Source: Paenibacillus terrae
GTDB lineage: Bacteria; Bacillota; Bacilli; Paenibacillales; Paenibacillaceae
Direction: 5' to 3'
Length of the DNA: 64,000 nucleotides
Assembly: GCF_000943545.1 (NCBI RefSeq)
Contig: NZ_JTHP01000020.1
Span: 1-64,000, forward strand
Within the stretch, counting starts at the first letter, position 1. Each line of letters opens with the position of its first letter. Shown here piece by piece: positions 18,222 to 26,551 of this stretch. A program made the position numbers and the translations under genes. Below the pieces are notes generated by a model. It saw nothing but the letters and a program-made list of their open reading frames with translations, ran no database searches and was not told the origin of the DNA.

Positions 18222-18314
18222 TTCCAGTACGTAGCATTCACAGCTTTGTATAGTTCCCCTTCTTCTGATCCATGCTAATGGATGCAGACCACTGCCCAGA
18301 AGGAGGAGTGACTC

Positions 18315-18584
18315 ATGGCCCAATATGATTCCAATCTCGACAATCACAGTGTCGAGGCCCAAACGCAAAACTCGGTGGACAAGCTTCACCATGCCGTTTC
18401 TCAGGCACTGTCACATCCGGCTGAGCAACTGATTGAGCAGGCGGAGCAGTCCCGTACTCATGCGGAGCATGCTTTAGAGCAGGCGAAGGACAGCCTTGGC
18501 GACGATGCGGTAGAGGTTGCCGAGGAAATGCTTGGTGAAGAGACACAACGGCTGGAGCAAGCCAAAAAAGCATTGCGCCCATAA
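18315..18584 (+). CDS. Small acidic helical protein, unknown
   Basis: 89 aa. ATG start with AAGGAGGAGTGACTC, a very strong binding site, so expression is likely. The sequence is rich in Glu, Gln, Ala and His with heptad-like repeats (EQLIEQAEQSRTHAEHALEQA), predicting a single long helix or coiled coil. No cysteine, membrane segment or signal. I do not recognise a family. Ends 46 bases before a strong shared terminator. Confidence 0.7.
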   Translation: MAQYDSNLDNHSVEAQTQNSVDKLHHAVSQALSHPAEQLIEQAEQSRTHAEHALEQAKDSLGDDAVEVAEEMLGEETQRLEQAKKALRP

Positions 18585-18630
18585 GCATTGGTAAATGTAA
18601 ATGAGCGCGGTTTACTAGCTCAAGAATACC

Positions 18631-18676
18631 AAAAGCCCGATCATCAGCATATTGCTGCTTGATCGGGCTTTTCTTG
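18631..18676. terminator. Bidirectional terminator between the small acidic ORF and the LTA synthase gene
   Basis: AAAAGCCCGATCA pairs with TGATCGGGCTTTT; T-runs are present on both strands, serving two convergent genes. Confidence 0.85.
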
Positions 18677-18737
18677 TTGGTATTATCTTTCCGGGAATCT
18701 GGGAAGAGTGCTGTGTAAGCAACTTTCCTCAGAAAAT

Positions 18738-20747
18738 TTAATTGGATGTCGAAGGAGTCGTAGTCACTTCTTGGGTTTGCGGTTCCCATTGGCGAATGAG
18801 ATCATATGTGATCACCTGATCGGAAATGTTCAACCGATTGAGAGCTTCGGTATACCCCGGTCCGCAGGCATTCACATCCGTAGGCTGGCCTGTGGTGAGG
18901 TTGTAACAAGTTCCTTTGGAGAACGTGCCATCCTCAGATGGAATGTAGTACACACGACCATCAGTGAAAGCGCCACTGCGCAGCACGACCATACGAGGCT
19001 TTTCGCTGAACAGATCATTACCCATAAAGTGATATGGTTTCGTTGAAATGCCAAGTAAATGCATCACCGAAGGTGTCAGATCAAGCTGTCCTGCCGGTTC
19101 AGTGTAAGTTCCCGCGCGGCTTCCATCGGGAAGATGTACTAGCAGTGGCACCTGGTTCATGATTTTTTGCATGTCGAGATCTGTGAGTGGTTTACCCAGA
19201 AATTTCTCATACAGTGCCTTATCTTTAATAGAATTGTCGTGATCCCCGTAGAACATGAGGATCGTATTATCCCACAATCCGTCTTTCTTCATCTGATCGA
19301 CCAGCTCGCCTAGTGCTTCGTCCACATAATGGACGGATTTCAGATAGTCTCCGAACATGGTCCCTTCAAACTCACCAACGTCCAAATCCACGGCGTCTGG
19401 TGGCAGATTGTACGGGTGGTGGCTCGAAATTCCGACCATATAAGCGTAGAACGGCTGTTTGACTTCAGTGGTGAGATCATTGAGCGTTTGACGGAAGAAG
19501 GATTTGTCTCCCAGTGACCAGCCCAGTGGCTCATCAATCTCAAAATCCTTTTTACTGTAGAACTTGTCATAGTTCATTGCCTTATACATTGTATAGCGAT
19601 TCCAGAAGCTGCTGTCGTATACGTGAAATGCATTAGGGCTGTAGCCAGTATCTTTTAGAATAGAAGGCAACGTATCGAATTTATGGTCCGCATAACGGAT
19701 GAATACCGAGCCTGTAGGGAGCGGATGCAGAGAAGCATGTGTAGAGAAATCCGCGTCCGAAGTACGGCCCTGCGCAGTCTGGTGATAATAATTGTTAAAA
19801 TACATGCTTTCCTTCGTCAGCTTGTCAAAGTTAGGCGTAATGGCCTGACCGTTGATTTTTTTGCCGATGAAAAAGTTCATATACGCTTCGGCTTGAATGA
19901 CCATCACATTTTTGCCTTTATACTTGCCTGAAAGGTCATTTTTCACCTGAAGCAGCTTTTGATGCTGATTAAACCATTCCTTATCCTTATCGGACTCTGC
20001 CTGAGCCAGCGTAGGCTGGGATCCCAGATGGTCCTGTCCATAGCGGTAAATGTCATACCCGTGAAATCCGATCAGCCCGGTTACATTGTACAGGGCCATC
20101 GACCACCAATTACCGACGAAAATGCCGGTTGCCCACGTCGACGTATAATATTTAATCGGTCCAAAGGTAAAAATGTAGCCGATCAGGAAGGCCAGCGCGC
20201 CTTTGGAGAAGCGAAGCAGAAAGCTTTTGGTGAATGAGCGGCGGGACGTTTTGAAGTAAGGATCACTCGTTACATACCGACGCCGTAAGGAAGCTACGAA
20301 CATCACATACGGAATGAACAGAATCCAGTCTGCAAAAAAGAAAAGATCCCACCAGTACATCAGAGATGCGATACTTCCACCCAAGGAATCAACTTGTCCA
20401 GCTTGAAGCAAGACGGGGATCGTAATGAAATCCTGAAAATACCGATAATAAACCATGTCAGAATAAATGAGAGCGGTAAGCAAAATATTGAGCACTACAA
20501 GAGCGACCAAGCGTCCGCGCCTTGACAGCCATAAGGTCCAAAAACTCACAAGCAAGAGCGAACCGATAGCGATGACATAATCCAGCATATTCATGTCAAT
20601 ATTTTGGGCATGCAGGTTATGGTGGATCAGAACGAGCTTGCCAATCATAAGTACAAAAAACAGACCAAACCCGAAATATCGGGACAGCAGCATTCTGCTG
20701 AACATGTTTCCAGTGCGATTTGCACCGGCCGTGCGAATAACCAACAC
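18738..20747 (-). CDS. Lipoteichoic acid synthase family sulfatase-fold membrane enzyme
   Basis: 669 aa. TTG start eight bases after GAAGGGGG. Five transmembrane segments lie in the first ~200 residues, followed by an extracellular sulfatase-type domain (~260-600). 'VIQAEAYMNFF' supplies a metal ligand, T329 in QGRTSDADF is the catalytic Thr that takes glycerol phosphate, and 'FYGDHDNS' gives the remaining metal ligands. LtaS enzymes polymerise glycerol phosphate from phosphatidylglycerol on the outer membrane face. Paralogues (primases, stress synthases) share this layout, so the exact member is uncertain. The promoter carries three TTAACA-like hexamers at 11-bp spacing, resembling a Pho box. 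Confidence 0.9.
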   Translation of the reverse strand: MLVIRTAGANRTGNMFSRMLLSRYFGFGLFFVLMIGKLVLIHHNLHAQNIDMNMLDYVIAIGSLLLVSFWTLWLSRRGRLVALVVLNILLTALIYSDMVYYRYFQDFITIPVLLQAGQVDSLGGSIASLMYWWDLFFFADWILFIPYVMFVASLRRRYVTSDPYFKTSRRSFTKSFLLRFSKGALAFLIGYIFTFGPIKYYTSTWATGIFVGNWWSMALYNVTGLIGFHGYDIYRYGQDHLGSQPTLAQAESDKDKEWFNQHQKLLQVKNDLSGKYKGKNVMVIQAEAYMNFFIGKKINGQAITPNFDKLTKESMYFNNYYHQTAQGRTSDADFSTHASLHPLPTGSVFIRYADHKFDTLPSILKDTGYSPNAFHVYDSSFWNRYTMYKAMNYDKFYSKKDFEIDEPLGWSLGDKSFFRQTLNDLTTEVKQPFYAYMVGISSHHPYNLPPDAVDLDVGEFEGTMFGDYLKSVHYVDEALGELVDQMKKDGLWDNTILMFYGDHDNSIKDKALYEKFLGKPLTDLDMQKIMNQVPLLVHLPDGSRAGTYTEPAGQLDLTPSVMHLLGISTKPYHFMGNDLFSEKPRMVVLRSGAFTDGRVYYIPSEDGTFSKGTCYNLTTGQPTDVNACGPGYTEALNRLNISDQVITYDLIRQWEPQTQEVTTTPSTSN

Positions 20748-20776
20748 TTTACCCCCTTCGGCAGAAATGTTCGGCT

Positions 20777-20806
20777 AGTATAAACTAAATATTAACGTAA
20801 TGTTAA
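20777..20806 (-). promoter_or_regulatory. LTA synthase promoter with PhoP-box-like 11-bp repeats
   Basis: On the minus strand: -35 TTAACA (20806-20801), 18-base spacer, -10 TATACT (20782-20777). The hexamers TTAACA, TTAATA and TTTATA recur every 11 bases across this region, like the direct repeats bound by B. subtilis PhoP. Confidence 0.5.
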
Positions 20807-20936
20807 AACCGAAATCGCCTTTAATTATTATAGCGCTCATCCCGCGCATTTCAATGATTAAGTAAAGAAAATACAGCATTTTCCTTCCAGTACAACAGGG
20901 GAAAGCTACATTTTTATCCTATGAACAGCACAAATC

Positions 20937-20978
20937 AGGCCAGAAGGCGAACAGATGGTTCGCTTCCTGGCCTGGGCA
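20937..20978 (-). terminator. Terminator for the RNA methyltransferase gene
   Basis: AGGCCAG-AAGGCGAAC pairs with GTTCGC-TT-CTGGCCT; on the minus strand the stem is followed by GATTTGT. Confidence 0.6.
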
Positions 20979-20986
20979 TCATCTAT

Positions 20987-22147
20987 TTAAGACTGCGACG
21001 GCGGAGTATCTTTGCGGCGTGGTGGTAGAGGGCCCAGATACTGATAGTATTGGCATTCAATCCGGCCATTAAACAGCTTGCGGCGCTTATCGGCTTTACG
21101 GCCCCAATAGTGCTCGAATTGCTTGGTGGAGCTGATGGCAAAGAAGGACCATGTCTTCATTTCCGCTGCCGTGCGTGCGATTGACCGGATCAGCTTCTCC
21201 ACCTCGGTTTCCTCACTCAGTCTCTCACCATAAGGTGGATTGGTAATCATCACACCATATTGGCCTTCAAGTCTGACTTTCGTTACAGGCATGACCTTTA
21301 ATGAGATATCTTTAGCGAAGCCTGCCGCCTTTACAGCAGCCTCAGCGACTTCGATGGCACCTGGATCAATATCGCTGCCTGCAATCTCGAAAGGAATGTC
21401 ATCGCGGGTCAAATCCATCGCTTCGTCGCGAGCCTGATCCCATAGCTCGCGACCAATGACAGGCCAGTCTTCCGAGTTAAAGGTACGTCTCAGCCCTGGA
21501 GCAATATTCCATGCCTGCATTGCTGCTTCTATCAGCAGAGTACCGGAACCGCAGCACGGGTCATAGAATGGTCGATCCGGGGTCCAGCGGCTAAGCTGAA
21601 TAAGAGCCGAAGCCATCGTCTCTTTGAGCGGTGCCTCCGTCACGAGCTTGCGGTAGCCGCGCTTGTGCAGCCCCGGACCCGTCGTATCGAGCGTTAGCAA
21701 TGCACGGTCATTTAAGAGAATGACCTCTATAACGTAACGAGGGCCGTCCTCCTCAAACCAATCCGTGTGATAGGTTTCCTTGAGTTTTTCCACAATCGCC
21801 TTCTTGACGATTCCCTGACTGGCTGGTACGCTACTAAGCTGTGATTTGTGCGAGCGTCCCTCTACTGGAAATTCACCATCCAAAGGAATCCAATCCTCCC
21901 ATGGCAAAGCCTTGGTGCCCTCAAACAGCTCGTCGAAGGTGGTTGCGGCAAATTCACCCATTTTAATAAGAACGCGGTCTGATGTGCGCAGCCACAGGTT
22001 ACACCGGCATATATCCATATAATCACCGGAAAAAACGACGCGGCCATTCTCGACGGTCAGGTCCTCATATCCGAGTTCTCTGAGCTCCCGAGCCACGACG
22101 GCTTCAAGTCCCATCGGCGCAGTTGCAATTAGTTGCAGTTGAGTCAT
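20987..22147 (-). CDS. ypsC: THUMP-domain class I RNA methyltransferase (YpsC/RlmL-like)
   Basis: 386 aa. N-terminal ferredoxin-like and THUMP domains (~1-160), then a Rossmann methyltransferase with 'DPCCGSGTLLIEAA' (S-adenosylmethionine site) and NPPYGERL (catalytic N-P-P-Y). This is the COG0116 family, whose E. coli member RlmL makes m2G2445 in 23S rRNA; the site modified by the Bacillales single-module version is not settled. The gene is monocistronic and reads toward the LTA synthase promoter region, with its own terminator at 20937. Confidence 0.9.
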   Translation of the reverse strand: MTQLQLIATAPMGLEAVVARELRELGYEDLTVENGRVVFSGDYMDICRCNLWLRTSDRVLIKMGEFAATTFDELFEGTKALPWEDWIPLDGEFPVEGRSHKSQLSSVPASQGIVKKAIVEKLKETYHTDWFEEDGPRYVIEVILLNDRALLTLDTTGPGLHKRGYRKLVTEAPLKETMASALIQLSRWTPDRPFYDPCCGSGTLLIEAAMQAWNIAPGLRRTFNSEDWPVIGRELWDQARDEAMDLTRDDIPFEIAGSDIDPGAIEVAEAAVKAAGFAKDISLKVMPVTKVRLEGQYGVMITNPPYGERLSEETEVEKLIRSIARTAAEMKTWSFFAISSTKQFEHYWGRKADKRRKLFNGRIECQYYQYLGPLPPRRKDTPPSQS

Positions 22148-22304
22148 TAAACGTATTCACTCCGTCCCCATAATCATATAAGCTTGGTTCAATCCCTATA
22201 GTATAGGTCATTGTACACGAAGAGACAAATAATTAAGGCAAATAATTTACGAAGGACATCGCGTTCAACCTGCGTTATGATAAAGCGAGAAGGAGAGATG
22301 AAAC

Positions 22305-22949
22305 GTGGAAATTACACCCAATATGACGCCTGAACAATACGTAGACCAACTGGTACAGGAGGATGAAGCGCTCCGCGGCATCAGGGAGGCCATTATTGGA
22401 GAGGGAATGCCTGAGGTATCGGTGGCTCATCCTTACGGGAAGCTGCTGACCTTTCTAATTGAGGTATCCGGCGCGCAGCAGGTACTGGAGATTGGCGCAT
22501 TAGGCGGATACAGTGGATTATGTCTGGCCCGTGGGCTGGGAGAAAAGGGACGCATTGTGTCATTGGAGCTGAAAGAAGCGTATGCGGCACTGGCACATAG
22601 ACATATGGAGGAAAACGGCTACGGTGACCGTGTCGAATATCGTATCGGACCTGCAGCGGACAGCCTGAAGGAGCTTCAGGAAGAGGGGAGGACCTTTGAT
22701 TTTTTCTTCATCGATGCCGATAAGGAAAATTACCCGGTGTATCTGGAATATGCGATTGCTCTGGCGAATCCAGGAGCCATTATTGCGGGAGATAACTGTT
22801 TCCTTCGCGGACGGACGCTCAATACCGACAAGAACGGCCCTGCCGTACAGGCCGTGAGACGCTTTAACGAAACGATAGCTACGGACCCACGGCTGGTTAG
22901 TACGCTTTTACCAGCCTATGACGGATTGGCGTTGGCACGAGTAAAATAG
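22305..22949 (+). CDS. O-methyltransferase (Methyltransf_3, caffeoyl-CoA OMT-like)
   Basis: 214 aa. GTG start after AGAAGGAGAGATGAAAC. 'VLEIGALGGYSGLCLARGL' is the S-adenosylmethionine loop, 'FDFFFIDADKENY' the metal-binding acidic motif, and 'IIAGDNCFLRG' and 'FNETIATDPRLVSTLLP' complete the family pattern. Members methylate catechol-type hydroxyls with Mg2+; YrrM of B. subtilis is related and acts on tRNA wobble uridine. The substrate cannot be chosen from sequence. Divergent from ypsC, closed by the terminator at 22996. Confidence 0.88.
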   Translation: MEITPNMTPEQYVDQLVQEDEALRGIREAIIGEGMPEVSVAHPYGKLLTFLIEVSGAQQVLEIGALGGYSGLCLARGLGEKGRIVSLELKEAYAALAHRHMEENGYGDRVEYRIGPAADSLKELQEEGRTFDFFFIDADKENYPVYLEYAIALANPGAIIAGDNCFLRGRTLNTDKNGPAVQAVRRFNETIATDPRLVSTLLPAYDGLALARVK

Positions 22950-22995
22950 GTTGTAATGTTACTTATATAGCTATACAAAAAGTAGCTATACAAAA

Positions 22996-23040
22996 AAGAA
23001 CCTCCTTGTCCACAAAATTGTGGATCGGAGGTTCTTGTCT
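22996..23040. terminator. Bidirectional terminator between O-methyltransferase and MFS genes
   Basis: AAGAACCTCC...TCCACA pairs with TGTGGA...GGAGGTTCTT. The T-run is strongest on the minus strand (TTCTTTTTTG). Confidence 0.85.
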
Positions 23041-23073
23041 GTTCTGGAAGGCTGCCCTTACGAGAGGGCTATT

Positions 23074-24294
23074 TTACCTGAAATCAGGTGCTGGCTTACG
23101 ATCGTAGAGCTTCATACGTACCCAGAATATGTTGACGATCAGCAGGACACCTGACATGATGAATAGTCCTTCGATGCCGATAAATCCGGACAGCACCCCG
23201 CCAATGACAGCGCCCAGCATATTACCAAGCGACAGCGAGCTGGTATTGAAGCCGAACGAACGGCTTTCCATGCCTTCCGGTGTATACGTGCGAATCAGCG
23301 CGTTTACGCTCGGCAGCAGACCGCCCATAAATATACCCATGAAAAAACGAATCGTGACGAGCTGCCACACCTGATTGACAAAAGCCTGTGGAATGAGCAT
23401 AAGTGCTGTTCCGAGCAGAGCGAGGGTCAAAATGCGGTGTGCCCCGATCTTGTCACTCAATCTTCCAAGCAGCGGCGCAGCGACCATATTGGATACGCCG
23501 GTAATGGCTGTAACAAAGCCAGCAATGAGCGCAATTCCTTCTGCCGACCCATACAGCTTTTGCACATATAACGGCAACAAAGATACCGTACTGATCATGG
23601 CAAACTGGAGCAGGAACGTTACGGTAAACAGAGCCGGAAGCTGGGGCGTATGGCTTAGCTCCTTTAATCCGGCAAGAACCGAAATTTGCGGTATTCGTGC
23701 AGCTTCGGCTTTGCTGAAATCTTCCTTAACCAGAAACATTGCGATGAGAGAGGCTACAAGAATAAGAGCGCCTGTAATGTAAAAGATCGGTCTGAATCCA
23801 ACCCAGTCAGCCAAAAAACCGCCCATCAGAGGGCCGAGAATCGTACCCGCCATCTGACCGGATTGCATAATCCCCATAGCGAAACCGGTCCGTTCTTTGG
23901 GTGTGGTACCCGACACCAGAGAAATCGAAGCCGGATTGAAGCCTGAAATCGTACCGTTCAGCAGACGAAGCGCCAACAGTTGCCACGGATGGGTGACCAA
24001 ACCCATGCAGCCGATCACCAGAGCCATACCGAAACCCGAGCGGAGCAGCATTGCTTTGCGCCCATATCGGTCAGCCAGCTTGCCCCATAGAGGCTGGAAC
24101 ATAAATGAAGTCAAAAAGTTTGCGGCAAAAATAACTCCGGCCCACAGCCCGATATCATGTTCTCCCTTCACATGAAGGTCTTGAGCCAGATAGAGGGCGA
24201 GGAATGGAGTAATCATCGTAATACCCGCATTGACCAGAAACTGACCGAACCAAAGCACAATGAGATTGACTTTCCACGTCTCCCACGTTTTCAA
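23074..24294 (-). CDS. MFS drug-efflux type transporter (DHA1)
   Basis: 406 aa. TTG start after AGGAAGTGAAAGCACA. Twelve hydrophobic segments; loop 2-3 has the MFS motif A 'GKLADRYGRKAML', and segment 5 the drug-antiporter motif C 'GQMAGTILGPLMGG'. A proton-coupled exporter of small hydrophobic compounds is expected; the substrate is unknown. The TTG start overlaps the stop of a possible 29-codon leader ORF (24380-24291), and a perfect inverted repeat (24337-24353) lies inside the leader, so drug-inducible translation is possible. Confidence 0.9.
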   Translation of the reverse strand: MKTWETWKVNLIVLWFGQFLVNAGITMITPFLALYLAQDLHVKGEHDIGLWAGVIFAANFLTSFMFQPLWGKLADRYGRKAMLLRSGFGMALVIGCMGLVTHPWQLLALRLLNGTISGFNPASISLVSGTTPKERTGFAMGIMQSGQMAGTILGPLMGGFLADWVGFRPIFYITGALILVASLIAMFLVKEDFSKAEAARIPQISVLAGLKELSHTPQLPALFTVTFLLQFAMISTVSLLPLYVQKLYGSAEGIALIAGFVTAITGVSNMVAAPLLGRLSDKIGAHRILTLALLGTALMLIPQAFVNQVWQLVTIRFFMGIFMGGLLPSVNALIRTYTPEGMESRSFGFNTSSLSLGNMLGAVIGGVLSGFIGIEGLFIMSGVLLIVNIFWVRMKLYDRKPAPDFR

Positions 24295-24380
24295 TGTGCT
24301 TTCACTTCCTTTCTGTCATTTCTTGCTGATGCAAAACTACTTATCCTAAGTAGAACTTCCCGGAGCTTTAAAAAAGCCAT
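24291..24380 (-). CDS. Possible leader peptide of the MFS pump
   Basis: 29 codons, from ATG at 24380 to a TGA at 24293-24291 that overlaps the TTG start of the pump (TTGA). The promoter's -10 (TATACT, minus strand, 24392-24387) lies so close that the message would be leaderless or nearly so. The peptide is basic and begins MAFLKLREVLL. Translation is not proven. Confidence 0.35.
   Translation of the reverse strand: MAFLKLREVLLRISSFASARNDRKEVKAH
24337..24353 (-). promoter_or_regulatory. Perfect inverted repeat in the MFS 5' leader
   Basis: CTACTTA-TCC-TAAGTAG, a 7-bp dyad with a 3-base loop followed by TTTT on the minus strand. It could be an RNA hairpin or a dimer operator. Confidence 0.5.
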
Positions 24381-24386
24381 TTCTCT

Positions 24387-24392
24387 AGTATA
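24387..24392 (-). promoter_or_regulatory. MFS -10 element (extended)
   Basis: Minus-strand TGC-TATACT, an extended -10. The -35 is weak. Confidence 0.4.
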
Positions 24393-24456
24393 GCACACTT
24401 CATTGAAACTTTATCCAAATGTCATGGGTTTGTCATGGATTGTCCGCCAGCGGCAG

Positions 24457-24485
24457 TTGTTACGACTCCTGAAAAAGGGCATAAT
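24457..24485 (+). promoter_or_regulatory. hemE operon promoter
   Basis: TTGTTA (24457) and CATAAT (24480) with a 17-base spacer, 40 bases before the hemE start. Confidence 0.6.
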
Positions 24486-24524
24486 AAAATACAGTAGTTA
24501 CGATTCGAACTGGAGGCTGAAGTC

Positions 24525-25571
24525 ATGACCTACAACGATACCTTTATCCGCGCTTGCCGCAAGCAGGCTGTGGATCATATTCCCGTATGGTACATGCGGC
24601 AGGCCGGAAGGTATGATCCTGAATATCGCAAAATTAAAGAGAAATACACGTTGCTTGAAATTTGTCGTCAGCCTGAGTTGGCCGCAGAAGTGACCTTAAT
24701 GCCCGTGCGCAAGCTAGGGGTGGACGCTGCTATTTTATATTCTGATATTATGAATCCGGTGGCCTCGCTGGGGGTTGATTTTGATATTGTCAAAAATATT
24801 GGTCCGGTTATTGATAATCCGATTCGTACAGCAGCGGACGTGGACAAGCTGCGCCCGATTGATGTAGAACGAGATCTGGGTCATATTTTGGAAACGATCC
24901 GTATTTTGGACCGTGAGCTGGAGGTACCACTGATTACGTTCGCCGGAGCTCCTTTTACAATTGCGAGTTATTTAATAGAAGGCAGACCGTCCAAGGGGTA
25001 TATCCGCACTAAAGCCATGATGTATGGAGAGCCTGAATTATGGCGTCGGCTGATGGACAAGCTTGGAGACATGGTTATTACATACGTGCGTGCCCATATC
25101 GCTAACGGTGGCAAGGCATTTCAACTGTTTGACAGCTGGGTAGGGGCGCTTTCGCCTCATGATTTCCAAACGCTTGTGTTGCCGACGATTACACGTATTT
25201 TCCATGAGCTGTCCGATCTGGACGTACCGAAAATTTATTTTCCAGGTGTAAGCTCCGGTGAGTTGCTTCCGCTGCTGGGCGGGGTAAAAGCCGATGTGAT
25301 CGGACTGGACTGGCGGGTGAGTATACCTGAAGGACGCCGTCGTTTGGGGAATGCTTTTGGTGTGCAGGGAAATCTGGATCCTTACGTGCTCACAGCGCCG
25401 TTAGATGTAATTAAACAGTACGCGAAAACGATTGTGGATGAAGGAATTTTGGAGCCGGGATATATTTTTAATCTGGGTCACGGTTTATTTCCAGAAGCTT
25501 CGTTAGATAAGCTGAGAGAGCTTACAGAGTATGTGCACGAGTATTCCCGTTCCGTTTTGACAAAGAAGTAA
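24525..25571 (+). CDS. hemE: Uroporphyrinogen III decarboxylase
   Basis: 348 aa. ATG start after CTGGAGGCTGAAGTC. Converts uroporphyrinogen III to coproporphyrinogen III in the cytoplasm. Signatures: 'PVWYMRQAGRYDPEYR' near residues 20-36 (substrate-binding Arg) and 'FAGAPFTIASYLIEG'. Usual family length. First gene of hemE-hemH-hemY, with 31 bases to hemH and no terminator between. Confidence 0.97.
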   Translation: MTYNDTFIRACRKQAVDHIPVWYMRQAGRYDPEYRKIKEKYTLLEICRQPELAAEVTLMPVRKLGVDAAILYSDIMNPVASLGVDFDIVKNIGPVIDNPIRTAADVDKLRPIDVERDLGHILETIRILDRELEVPLITFAGAPFTIASYLIEGRPSKGYIRTKAMMYGEPELWRRLMDKLGDMVITYVRAHIANGGKAFQLFDSWVGALSPHDFQTLVLPTITRIFHELSDLDVPKIYFPGVSSGELLPLLGGVKADVIGLDWRVSIPEGRRRLGNAFGVQGNLDPYVLTAPLDVIKQYAKTIVDEGILEPGYIFNLGHGLFPEASLDKLRELTEYVHEYSRSVLTKK

Positions 25572-25602
25572 TCAATCCAAAATGTTAAGAGGTGATGTGC
25601 TG

Positions 25603-26544
25603 ATGAAAACCAAAGTGGGTGTACTGGTTATGTCCTACGGGACACCGGAAAGTTTGGATCAGGTGGAAGCCTATTATACGCATATTCGTCGTGGTAACCC
25701 TCCTTCCCCGGAGCAATTGAAAGAATTAAAGGACCGTTATGAAGCCATTGTGGGCGGTGTATTTCCGCTACGTCAAAATACGGATCGTCAGGTTCAAAAT
25801 CTGCAAGAAACCTTAAATCGGGAAAATCGTAATCCGGATATTGAATTTGTCTGCTATCAGGGACTCAAACATGCCAAGCCGTTCATCGAGGATGGCGTGG
25901 AGGCTATGGTGCAAGACGGTATCCGTACAGCGGTAGGTGTCGTGCTGGCTCCGCATTATTCCGTAATGAGTGTAGGCACTTATATTAAGCGCGCACAGGC
26001 CAAGGCACAGGAACTGAATCTGGCTATATCGTTTGTGGAAAGCTATCATCTTCATCCAAAGCTGATCAAGACGTTGACCGAGCGTGTAAATGCAAAGCTG
26101 GCGCTTTTCGAAGAGGCAGGGGCGAATCGGGACGAGGTACGTGTATTGTTCAGTGCGCACAGCTTGCCTGAGCGGATTCTGGCGATGGGTGATCCTTATG
26201 TAGAGCAATTGATGGCTACTTCGCAAGCTGTTGCGGACAAGGCAGGAATCACGAACTGGAAGTTTACGTGGCAAAGCGCGGGCCGTACAGCAGAGCCTTG
26301 GCTCGGTCCTGACATCCTGGATACCATGCATAGTCTCAAGGAAGAGCAGGTTGAATATGTGCTGGCTGCGCCAGTCGGCTTCGTTTCAGATCATCTAGAG
26401 GTACTATACGATCTGGATATTGAGGCGCAGGCTTTGACGAAGGAACTGGATATGCGTTTCCAGCGGATTGATTCGCTTAACAGTGATCCATTGTACATGG
26501 AGACGCTTAGCGATGTCATCATAGACCAATGGAAAAAGGGATGA
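25603..26544 (+). CDS. hemH: Coproporphyrin ferrochelatase (HemH/CpfC type)
   Basis: 313 aa. Start at ATG 25603 after AGAGGTGATG, rather than the in-frame ATG at 25582 that precedes the binding site. Inserts Fe2+ into coproporphyrin III in the Gram-positive pathway. The metal-site His186 lies in FSAHSLPERI and the acidic partner E266 in SDHLEVLYD; 'QSAGRTAEPWLGPDI' is also family-typical. Soluble and without the C-terminal membrane tail, as in Bacillus. Seven bases to hemY. Confidence 0.95.
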   Translation: MKTKVGVLVMSYGTPESLDQVEAYYTHIRRGNPPSPEQLKELKDRYEAIVGGVFPLRQNTDRQVQNLQETLNRENRNPDIEFVCYQGLKHAKPFIEDGVEAMVQDGIRTAVGVVLAPHYSVMSVGTYIKRAQAKAQELNLAISFVESYHLHPKLIKTLTERVNAKLALFEEAGANRDEVRVLFSAHSLPERILAMGDPYVEQLMATSQAVADKAGITNWKFTWQSAGRTAEPWLGPDILDTMHSLKEEQVEYVLAAPVGFVSDHLEVLYDLDIEAQALTKELDMRFQRIDSLNSDPLYMETLSDVIIDQWKKG

Positions 26545-26551
26545 GGACATT

